From positions 31,982,459 through 32,046,458 of the forward strand of contig CP137667.1 in NCBI GenBank assembly GCA_037976565.1: 64,000 nt of DNA, given 5' to 3'. Below are positions 13,101 through 25,100 of this stretch, one piece after another. Within the stretch, counting starts at the first letter, position 1, and each line of letters opens with the position of its first letter. A model generated the notes under the pieces. It searched no databases, was not told the origin of the DNA, and was given only the letters and a program-made list of their open reading frames with translations. Position numbers and translations under genes: made by a program. The stretch is from Mesocentrotus franciscanus (Eukaryota > Echinodermata > Echinoidea > Camarodonta > Strongylocentrotidae).

Positions 13101-16100
13101 AGTACTCTCATATTCAAGTTTATTTGGCAACAGGGTGCCTGCATACATTATTTTATATCGCTATTCTTCTCCCCTACCTCCCACCCCCCCCCCCATTTAG
13201 TCAGGTGCAACTCAATCAGGTTGTTTATTAAGGCCTTTTTCTGCCACACTGTACGTTTGAGCTCAACTTAGTATTTTCTGTATACTGCAGCGATATTACA
13301 AGCTTGTTGGAATTTGACAGATATTTAAATTTGCAAAGTAACAAATATTTGATCGTTTGCTTGTAGTTTTTTCATGGTTGATAAATTTCTCCCACTCAAT
13401 AACAGAATGTTATGCATGTATTGATTTTAATTTGATATCAAATTACTTACAGAGCTGGGAGCTTTAATTAAAAGCTTATTCAAATGTACATTCTAGTGTG
13501 ACGTCGCCTTATTTCTTGTTCGCAAACATATCACTACATATAAGACCATCTTTCTAATACTGTTCCTTTGTCTGCTAAGACTATTATATATTATCATTAA
13601 AAAAAACACATACATTAAAAAAATTGCTGACTGTAGCTTGTATATCATGAATCCTTAATCTTATCTCCACTGCTACATGTGTACATGAATTCATCATGAC
13701 ATAGATATATAGAGTACAAACACACATACATACCTGTAAGGTTGACGCCTTTGCATTCAGTGTAGAATAGAACTCCTCCTGGAAATCTGTTCCTTCTAGT
13801 GTCAGGTTAGTCAGGTTTGGCATGGAACACAAAGCACATGCTAGGTGTTGTGAAGAGGCTGATGTTGGACACACAATATTTTCAAGCCAGAGAGTTTGGA
13901 CCTACATGTATACAAACAATGATTCATACAAGTACATTACCAGAGTACATGTTTTAATTGAATGACAGAATATATAATAGCTGTCATCATGTGATGAGGC
14001 TGGTGTGAGGCACTCAACATCATAAGGCAGAGAGTCTGGATCTGTACAGAAACTGAATGACTGAAATAGGTTTAACACTGGCAGATGGAGGGGGGGGGGG
14101 CAGGAAGTTTGTAAACATGTGGTCAGAGACCGCATCACTGAAATATTCTTTTTGGGGCTAGTATTCATTTGTTCAGAGTAGTTTCCTCAATATTAATCCT
14201 TTGTTTACTTTTATAAATTAAATCACACACTGAGAATGGGTATTATTTGTATGTTGGAAAATACTTAGTACCTTCAGGTAATTTTTATGTACATTATAGT
14301 TAGTAAGATCAAAAGTTGATGAAAATGCAAGGCCTTTGTCAAAAGTCAGGGATGGATAATAGGAGATGACCATGTTAGTAAGAGGAAGATCGGGAAGTCC
14401 CGAGCGTAGGATGGAATTGCAGTGATTCTACTGTATTTTCAAGGTATGTGAATTAAATGTAAATCTTCTCAGTAAATATTCAGTTATAGCACCTTTTCAT
14501 TGTAATTCAAAGATTTAGACCGGCATTGCTAAAGAAAATATACTATTAGAGAGTTTAAAGAATGATATTTTAATTACAAGCGTAAAATGATAATGATGAT
14601 AATAATAGACGTTATATTGTACATGAAAGCGTTCTAGCTATAGAACATAAACATTCCTTACTATAATTTTTCTTCGTGGCTCGTACTATGTGGCGTGCTA
14701 TGTTTGAGTAATTTGTATGTATTAAAGTTATGTTAAATGAAGACATTATACCAACAGGCAACAACAAAGTAGCTGAATACCTAGGGGGTTTTGAGACATG
14801 GGATGTGGTAAAAGGTAGGTGGGTATGAACGTGTTCAGAGGATCTCCCTGCACAGTTTCTAGGTGGACTCCAGAGTGGGTGGACTACCTTGACAATATTT
14901 GGCTGGAAAAAAATGGCCACTTTTACTCAAAATGGCTGCAATGAAAAACCAATTTTCATTAATTGGAAGATAATTTTGTAACAGAACATCATTTTACCAT
15001 GTTTGTGGTATCATATAAAAGGAAATTAAATTATCTACAAGATGATACCACATTTAGGATGATTGAATTTACTTTAAATACCAATTTTTGGCCAAACATA
15101 TGATTTTTAAACATTTTTTCCAAAAGTATGAATTGCACTAAAATACATATTTCTCCATATTTCAACAACTTTTGAAACTGAAGAATTAAAAATATATAGA
15201 AAACTTTCCTGATATTAGTTGAATATGATCTGAAAATGAACAGGTTTATTGCTTTTCATGTAAAAAGATGGTCAGTTCCCTGATAATATGTTTAATGTGC
15301 GTCATCATTGCCGCATATGTGTCAGATTTGCCCTTGCAACTGAATCACTATTCTCTACTTGCATTCTATCTTTTTTCTTAATGATTGAAGGGACAGTGAA
15401 GAGGGAAGGGTTGGGCTGGGTGATGGGGGAGAAACAAGTGGCAGGGGAAATCCATAAATCCCCCCCCAAAAAAAAATTAGCAATTATGAATTGTAATCAA
15501 TACAAATTGTGTAAGGTATTTGTAGAATCTTGGTTTTATATGACATGGTCACATAAAACATAGAATCATGTCTGGATTTACAAATATTTTAATGAAGTTC
15601 TATAAAAGACTTAACAGAGTTGTTAGCAATATCAATGCATGTAACAGCTTACACATTTTGGATTCATGCATGATAACATTGTAATTATGTAATCTGCAAT
15701 TAAAAGTTGTGAAATGCTATTACCTCTACTTGAACTGAGAGACAAGAAATCATACATTACATGTACATTTCAACTAGTAGAATTATGAAGAAACTATCAG
15801 AAACTTCCTAACCAGCTTTTGCCTTTTAGTATGAGGTAAAAAATTTCAGTTGCAGGATTGAGGATGTAGTAAGTTTTGCTAACTCAAATCAGAATATTTC
15901 TATTTCTTAGCAAACCTTTGGATTATTGATAAAATAATATCTAGCAGCTTATTCTAGAATTTTCCTTTGTAATCATCTGGCACCACTATGGAGCAATCAT
16001 GAAGATTCTTCTCATGGACTCTGTATAACACCATTACCTGTTATAAATATAAGAGTAAGTAAACCAATATATATATTTTTGTTTACTTGTTCCACTTTAA

Positions 16101-19100
16101 CACTTGTAGATTAGAATAAACCTTAATATTATGTAGCATAAATTTTGTTCCATTCTTATGTTTTGGATCACAACACTTAAATCCAATGCTCCTGTTAATT
16201 TAATACTAATATACCTATTATCCACATCTTACTCTTGTTTTATAATTGATATAGGTATAAGAGGGTAACATTAACCAAAGCAACCTCATAGTAGATGAAT
16301 CACAGAATTCCTGGGTCTGTCTTTAAGATCTTACAAGAATTACAAATAAGAGTGAAATTGTGCCTGCTAATGTTAAACAACATTTCAAAGTTAGGTTTAT
16401 ATCAAATATGAATACAGTGTAACTATTATTAAAATGATACTCCCCCCTCTATATTCCTACAGCAAGATGAGTATTAAACCAGCCAAGAAAACGTGTGGCA
16501 GATAGTGCCATGTTCCTGAAGCATGTGCCTGCTGAGAAGTCTTCCTAAGATATGAGCACTGACTACACAAAATGCATTATATGCGAACAAGAGTCAAAAT
16601 TATCAAAAAGTGCCTCAAAAAAGGAAAAATGACCAGTTTTACCATACTCGTTTTCCCCAATAGACTGTAGTGTTATAAAAACCGTTAGGAAAACGCAAAA
16701 TTTGGTTTCAATTTCCAATCATAAATATCTTGATAATCAGACAGGCGATCGGCTTGGGAAAGTCATGGGGTTCCTGACTGACCTAAAGGTTTATAATTAT
16801 GATTGCAGCATGAGCTAAATCCAGGATTATGTTTCAGAATCTGAGACAAAGTTACCAGATCCCTTTAAGGCTCTTCGCATTCATTCTGGTCGGTCAAAGT
16901 TAAACCCTTATGGTGTTGCATTCAGCCGACTAGTGGATGAGTTGGAAGCTCCTTTTTTCCATGATCTGTCCAGATTCCTTGTAGAATCACTCCGCGATAG
17001 GTACCGAGACATTCTTGAGGAGCTTGGTGTATTACAGAGACTTGGTGTCGATAAAGGAGATAAATACCAGGCGACTGTCTTGAAACAGACGTTACATGAA
17101 CACTATGGGTCACGTATTTCAGTCCTCGATCAAACAAAAGGTTCAAGATTTGTATGTGCTTCCACAGTACCACTTGGCACCGAACAAACTAAGGCGCCTA
17201 GAAGGAGATGATATCAAGAAAAACACCATACACTCCTGCAAGCATCAAAGATTCTTAGAGCAGATTGTGAAAAGTGTAAGAAAGAGACTCGTAAGGAAAA
17301 ATTCAACTGAGATTTCCTTCACATCTGCGTACAATAGTTCCAGACTCACTCTTCAACTTCACATCAATGCTTCTTAAAGACCATGTACCAGAATTGAACT
17401 GGAGACTGGAGAGTCTGATGACTTCTTCAGATGGCCATGCAGACTGAGGACGTTTTGCTTATGTGGCGCCTCGGTAGAATGATCACAACTTTGCAACTGG
17501 TGGATGCTCCTACAGATTTAGAAGCAGAACTTCTGGGCTTTTCTGCATTTCGTGCGGACCTCCATCCACATAGACAGGCAAGCATCATTGGCTATCTTCC
17601 TCTGATCCCATCTTCTCCAACTGACCCTACTGTACTAAACGAAATGATGATTCGACTTGTCAGGACATCACATGCACGTGGCGACAAATACACAATTATC
17701 ACTGGAGATCAGGCTACACATGAGCTCGCTGTAGCCATCAGAGACAAGCATCGTAGTGAGTTCAGCAATGTGGTCTTACTGCTGGGTGGCTTTCATCAAG
17801 CTCACAACTACATGAAAGAAGTTTGCAAGATCATTAGGGCGGCAGGTGCAGATGATCTCTCGTTGCAGCTGGTCTGTGCCAGGAAGGGGCTGCCAAGAAG
17901 ATGTTTGGTGAGGAAACCGACTACTAACAGGCCATACATGCTCTCAGCATCCTGAGCAAAGCTATGTGGCCCCTCTACTAGGAAGCATTCAAGACATGGG
18001 CAGCAGACAGAGAAACAGATCACTGGCAGCCTCAGGTGGAATCTGTCTTGAAAATGCTCTTTGAAAAAGACATCACTGCCACTGAAAAGTTGCAAATGCT
18101 TCAGAATTCCCATGAACAGTTATCAGCCCCGCAAGAACAGATGGTGCTTTTCCCAGAATCAATGGTTGAGCAACCAACAGCAATCCTCTGGTCCACCTTC
18201 CTGATTATGTCAGATGTTTTCATAGATTTATGTACTACCAGCGAGAAGCTGACTGGGAAGGACACCTCTATGAATCATATCGAATGCTACGTACCTTACC
18301 TCACAGCAGCTGGGCATTACAAATATGGGCAGCAGTCTCTGCCTCTCTATCTTGATGAGATGAAGAATCTTCCTGAAACAGCCCCTGATGTACATGAAGC
18401 ACTTATGGCAGGTGCATTTATTGGAAGGAGAGCAGATGGCAAGCACAATTGTGTTTCTCCTGACATGCTTCTTGAACAGACTTTACTTTTTTACTTTTTA
18501 GCGTGTTTTAGCGTTCGTGTCGAATAAGCATTGTACTCGGTTAGGCAATGGATCATACACAATAAAAACCCCATTTGAAAGGGTTTAAAAAAATAATACG
18601 ACCTGTTTAAAAATGCAATCAGTTGTAAACAACCAGCTGTCTAATCTATATTGTAATGAATAATGAAGTCCAGATAACCATCCTGCATGGTCAAAACTTG
18701 ATTGTGGATTTAGCAGTTAGAATTCCAGCGGACTCTATATTTTAGGGTTTAAGCCTAACGTGTGGTGTGGTGTCTTTCTTTTTTTATTGGTACCGCGGGG
18801 TGAGGAAGCAACAATTTTTGCAAATGGCCCAAAGCTTTAAAATACAAAGAAAACTTAGTGTTAAAGAAAACATCTGAACACAGACTCGCAAAACTAAGGT
18901 CATGTCTACGTAGTGGCGTACCTGGCATATCCAGTCGATCGGGGGAGTTGTGGAGGGGGGGGGGTGGCAATCAAGCAACCGAAAACTTCAGCGACCATCA
19001 ACCATTGCTGAGCGATGTCGTTGTAAAATGTGTAATCTTTATTAAGTCGATAAAAATTCATGTTCATACAATTTTTCGTGCGAGGGTAGTGGGTGAAAAG

Positions 19101-22100
19101 AGGAGAAAGGGTTTTCGCGTTTACCGATTCGCGGGATTTTTTTCTCTCGCTGGTATGAACGATACGTACGGGCCATAAAGCCAATGTGTTTATTCATGAA
19201 TTCTTGTTTGGAGACTTGATATTGTGCATCAAAACACCCCCCCCCCCCTATCCCATTGCTATTCCATTGTTGTTTAACATAAAGAGGCAAAACGCATTTT
19301 ACGAAAGGTTTTAATATTATTTTTTTCTTTGGACTTGGTATAAAGCCCTCTTCAAAGAAAATATTTTCTCTTTCTCTCTTTCATCTCTTTCACTACCTCT
19401 CTTTTCTCCTCTCTTTCTCTTTTTTGTGTCACTTGTCAGCCATTTGGGGTGCAGTCTGCCTCCCTATCCCCCGTACGATAGTGTGTCTCCGGCTAATTAT
19501 TATTATTATATTCATCATATTATTATTAGTAGTAGTATTATAATCATCATATTGTTATTATTATTTTTTTAATCTTCATCATATGAAAAGTCAAATACAC
19601 CCCCTTTTTTTACAATTCTCGGGTCGGACTTTGTCACGTGAAAAGTACCCCTTTATCGGAGATTTTGGGAACACGAATGCGGTCCCTCCGACCCAAAAGT
19701 GGGGGGCTGGGGGCCGAGTGGGCATTACCCCCCTCGAAGGAGAGAAGGAAGTAAAAGGAAAGGGAAGTGAAAAAGAGAAGGAAAAAAAAGAGAGAAAAGT
19801 AATCGAAAACAAAGCTGAAAAGGGAGAAAGTTCAGTTGCGATTTTTTTTTCGGGGACCTGCTGTCCCCGAAATCTAACCAGAATGATCGTCTTCCTATAT
19901 GGTGATACATACTATCCTTAAGTTTGAAGTTCATATCTCAAGTGGTTATTGAGATATCGAGATAACGGCAAAGCGGGACGAACGGACATTCGACAACCCG
20001 AAAATATATGGTAGATTTAAAAAAGAAGCAGAAAAATGATAATAGAATAGTAAAGAAATAGGGGAAGGTGGATAAAAGTACAACACAGGGAGGGGGCAAA
20101 CAATGCTAATCCAGTTACCTATATTGAATGTAAATAAATATCAGATCCAAATACTGATACTGATACTGCTAGTACTTCATTGGGAGCAGCGTAATCCGCG
20201 CTCGCCCTGTAGAAGCTTATGACGGCACGCACCCAAATACCTTACTTCCGAAGTTCCGCTCTTCTATTGTTGGAGTTTATAACCATGACAACGAACTTGA
20301 CCCTCGGCCACGTTCATTGTTCCTCTTACGTAACTCTTACGTAACTGTAGGTGGGCCTAAGACGTACATAACTCTTTTCGTATATTCTATATAGGTTTAA
20401 AATGAGTTCAAATATTTCTGTGTCATTTTTGTTTGTTTATACTTTGTCAATACTTACAAACTACAATAATATTGTCAAAATTTGCCAATACTTACGAACT
20501 ATTATGTTTCCCATATCTTCCGCTCTAGAATCCTATTTTTTTGTTTCATTTGTTGTGTCCTTTTTATATTTTTTCTTGTCTCCCACTTCAAGATTTCTTC
20601 TGTTTTTGTAGGGTATTTATGCTATATTCATTTATTTTATAAATAAAAGAGAAAGTTTTATGCTTTCTCTTATAATGCTGTCCACCTTCTTTTAGATAAC
20701 CCTTTTGTGCTAAAGTATATAATGTCCGATGTATATTATTTCTGTCAATAACATATAATGAACGTAACATTTTATTTGGAGTGCATGTATATATATACGT
20801 ACATTTGAATTTAAAACAAATGTTCATATTATTCGGCAAAAATGGTCATAAACTGACTGACTTGCCTAAATTAAACAACAACAACAACGACAGTCCATTC
20901 ACCGGCCTGTTTGCGTGTGATGATGAAGCTGGGGGGATTATTCCAAAACAATAGCTGGATTATCTGAACTACAGTCTGCCTACTTTGCATTCTCTTTGTT
21001 ATGATCTGAGTGAAAAAACAGGAAGTCTATTCATGTTTTTAAATTTCGAACCCATCAGCTGCAATGTTTTGTTTGCATCCACTGAATACTAGCTTTAGGT
21101 GTTTGTATATCATCAAGAGATTAAGAAATATAACGCGAACATTCAGAAGTAGCTAAAATGAACGGAGAGGTCGAGTAATTTCATACATTTTTCTTGGATA
21201 TGGAAATAACTTTCAGCATGATACATTGTATGTTTAATAATCTATACATATTTTTCATATAATTTTTTCATAATTATAATTATGATTCCTTAGATCTCGC
21301 ATAATACATATATATATCCTTTGAAAATATTTCATAGTTAAACTTAAAGTTGTATCCATCTAAACCTCTAAGATCATATAGAATTGCGGCAACGTAACAC
21401 ATCAACAGTCTAAGCAGATAATAGGGACTTTTAGATTTGCACGTCGACGTAGTGGACTGCAACGTGTGCCATTCTTTCAAGGCACTGACCCGTGCCCGGC
21501 AGTGCCTTAAAAGGACGTCACATTACCTTAAAAGGATGTCACCGTGGCAGTCCACGTTCTCGTGTAAAATCTAAAAGTCCCTATTATTCGCAAGACAACA
21601 TGAAAGTATTTTGAAGCATATTTGAAATATTCTTTCCATTTCATTATACATTGTCTTCTTTGATACAAACCTCTGTGCTTCATTTCATTTCCGACTGTGT
21701 TTTGTTGAGCAGTTATTGATTCCTTAGAAATGACCAGTTATTGACTTATTCGAAATCAGTTATTGATTCCTTAGAATTCAGTTTTTGTCTCGTTTGTTTG
21801 TTTTGTTGGTTTTGTTTGTTTTATTATGTTTAAAAAAAGTTTTAAGCTTAACCCTTTAATTATTTTCAATATTATTTATATTTCATTGCCTGGTACTTGC
21901 CGCATCTATACCCTGTACACTGTAATTATTGTAATGATCAAATGTTTTGGGTGTGTGCGATTTTAAAACAAGCCTTCCTTTGGCTATTCCAGTGCATGCC
22001 CCCATTTCCATTTATTATTATTTTATATACAATGATAATAATGATAATGATATTAATAATGATAGTACTGTAATAATGACACTAATAATGATAATTATAA

Positions 22101-25100
22101 TAAGAATAATAATTATAATAACACTAGTAATAATTATAATGAAGCGTCAAACTTTCTCTCTCTCTCTCTCTCTCGATCCCTCTCTCTTTCTCTCTCTCTC
22201 CCTCTCTCATCTCTCTGTCTGTCTGCCTCTCTGTCTGTCTCTCTGTCTGTCTCTCTTTCTCTCATCTCTCTCTGTCTGTCTGTCTGTCTCTCATTCTTTC
22301 TCTCTCTCATCTTTCTCTCTGTCTGTCTGTCTGTCTCACTCTCTCTGTCTCTCTCTATGTCAATGTCGTTTTCCATCTTCACCTTTCATATAGTTTTCTA
22401 TTCCGCCATTTGCTTGTATGTCGATCGGCATCATTCCTTCTTTGAGATAAATTATAACATATTCCTGATGATGCACACATATATACCTTATATTTATTAT
22501 AGGAAACGAAAAAAGAGAACAAGTAGATGATAATGTCGAAATGAAAAGAATATTACTGTACAAAAACTATAGAAAGTAAAAGTTTTGATTTTGAATGTAA
22601 ATCTCTGTTGCATCAAAATAAAATGAAACGTTCATTATATATGCTATTGACGGAAATAATATACATTGGAAATTATACTTCAGCATACTAGGGTTATCTA
22701 GAAGGAGGTGGAGAGTATTATAAGAGAAGTAATGAAGCTTTCTCTTTTACTTATTAAAAAAAAATAGCATAAGTACTCTACAAAATCAGAAGAAATCATG
22801 GAGAGGGAGACAACAACAAAAATGAAATGTACACAACAAATGAATATAAAAAGATAGGATTCTATAGAGTGGAAGATGATAGAGTAAGCGTGATAGTTTT
22901 TTAGTATTAGCAAATTTTGACAATATAGTTTGTTAGTATTGACAAAGTATATACAAACAAAAATGACACAGAAATATTTGAAAGTATTTGAGACCGATAT
23001 ATAGAATATGGGAAAAGAGTTGTCTCAGGCCCACCTACAGCTAAGTTGCATAAGAGGAACAATGAACGTGGCCGAGGGTAAAGGTCGTTGTCATGGTTAT
23101 AAACTCTACTCTACTGAACTCTAAATATGATATCCATCTTCCTTCGCTTGCTTTTATGTCAGCTTAAACTAGCAATATGATTTTGTGGTTCTTGTTTCCC
23201 TGTTTAATACTTTTTTGTTATCTAATTCTGATTCTTTCGCTCAAAATCTATCACAATCACTAACATATTATATATGTCGCATAATATGTTAATGCAACGT
23301 AGCCATACCATGAAAGACTAGTTTAATAGAGAGAGAGGGGGGGGGGGTGGTCTAGGGTCTAGGAACAAAGGGGAAGCGTTGACCCGTGTATTGTTCGTGA
23401 CATCCATTCAATACACTACTGTTTAATGCGCGGAGTTGGGCAAAGGCAACATTGAATTACCTCTATTATTACGTACACTATTGTATCGGCGGCCTGGGGT
23501 AAATGGTGGGGGTGACTAAAGTAAAAAGAGCATTTCAGTCGTCGGCTTTCAAACTATTTAATAAAAGCCGTTATAACTGAATATCAAGGACGAACATAAT
23601 AGTATTTGATGGAAAGACGGAATACATGACAGTATCATTGCTCTTCTGTCAAATGGTTGACAGTGAACATTTTACACAAAATAATAATATGATATGCGTT
23701 TACTTCAATTAAACTCGATAAACATGTTTAATCACAAAGTTAGTGAAACGTAGATATTATTATGGTCACAATCGAGAAGGTAGCTATAATGTGCCTAGAT
23801 CGTTCTATTTATAGTTAATCAGTAGAAGTCCAGATACAGGCCTGCACATGTTGCAATTAGCTAATTTTATGTTCTCGTCCTTGCTTAATTTGCGCCGGGC
23901 TTCAAGTTTTCAAATTAGTGTTTGCAGGAAAATTGTTCTGTTGCACCTATACTCCACCTGGCGATCCACTGCATTCGGATACCAACATTTAATTACGTTC
24001 TTTATCAAACCATAATAATACATAAAGTGATCCAAAGTGATTCAGTTTATTCAAAAAAAGGCCATTAGCTAAGAGAAGAATTGCAAAAGATATAATTCAT
24101 AAAATCTCATATCATTTGAAAGGTTTATTTTGCCCTTTCGTCGTGTTATTGTTTTATTTTAAATTTGTTTAATACCAGTGTAACTGTGTTAGATTCTTTT
24201 CATTTCATATATCTGGGGACAAACCTTTGATAGACTTTTGGTCTTTGTTTGTTCCTCACATTTTTATATAACTTCAAGTTGATTGTTTTATTGAATTCCC
24301 TCCCACGATCCTATTCTATTATTTTTGTCTTAATTCATCTCCTTCCTCTCTCTCTTCCTCTCTCTTTTCCTCTCTCTTTTCCTCTCTCTTTTCCTCCCTC
24401 TCGATCACTCCGATTGTTTCATTTCATATTGTTTATTTCTGAACTCTAAATATATAATATCCATCTTTCCTCATTAATAAATGTTGCGCTAAAAAGATTG
24501 TCAAGTCGTTGCTAAGAATTTTTTAAGGCATGCTTGTGTAATCAAAGAAAATAATACTAAGCTGGAAGAATTGTTGTATATGCTTTAATTTCTATGCTAT
24601 GTTTTACTCAATCATTGAGTAATTAATGTACATTATGGAAATAAAAATCTCGCTTGAGGATAAAATAGAAAAAAATGAAGGCTGCTGCTGTTGTTGTTGT
24701 TGTTATTGTTTGGTTTTTACGGCGCTGTCATTAAAAAAGCTCACATTTTGCGCCATTCATCTATAAATATTAAACAATCTCTTCATGGTTAGTCAAGCGT
24801 ATCATGGCCCATATGTTTAAAAGTGTTCCAGTGGTCAAGTATTGTTTAAGATAAAAATTAAAAAAATTGGAAACGAAAATGTGACAAATGAAGCTACAAC
24901 AAAGCAAAACATATTAAAGGAAGGAAAGGCATTAATGTATGACTTGTATAAATGTGTGATAATAATTTGTCTTAATAGGTTCTCCCTTTGGTGGAAGGGA
25001 ATCTGAATTCAGACCCTACATAGCAGGGACCGCGGAGCGTTTTTGAAAGGGGGGGGGGGCTGCAGCATGCCAACAATATATAAACCCCCTTTTTCGGAGC

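Larger units (their letters stand above)
1985..16594. repeat. ~3.77-kb tandem segmental duplication array
   Basis: Three modules repeat in order. R (LRR exon plus flank) is at about 1985-3816 continued at 5226-5398 and 7307-7670, at 9470-11700, and at 13240-15270. P (begins CAGTTCCCTGATAATA) is at about 7672, 11720 (shortened) and 15272. Q (begins CAGAAACTTCCTAACCA) is at about 8198, 11971 and 15798. The Q-to-Q spacings are about 3773 and 3827 bp. Units 1 and 2 are nearly identical over kilobases and differ by scattered substitutions and small indels. Unit 0 is more interrupted, and the third Q is cut at about 16594. The array is the mechanism by which the LRR exon was copied. Confidence 0.9.
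20273..23106. mobile_element. 2.8-kb element with ~0.5-kb terminal inverted repeats
   Basis: Left end GAGTTTATAACCATGACAAC is mirrored at 23106 on the other strand. Inverted similarity continues inward through CCTCGGCCACGTTCATTGTT, the GTTTATACTTTGTCAATACT region, GATTTCTTCTG, AGAGAAAG...CTTTCTCTTATAAT and TGTATATTATTTCTGTCAAT, to about 20800 on the left and 22590 on the right. The arms are around 80% alike. The centre is AT-rich, contains a small MITE (21420-21585) and a CT-rich microsatellite (22155-22360), and has no transposase frame. No target duplication was found. It is a foldback-type non-autonomous element. Confidence 0.8.

Noticed and set aside
21947..22393. 148-codon Ser/Leu-rich frame and its antisense Arg/Glu-rich frame
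   Set aside because: CT/GTCT microsatellite.
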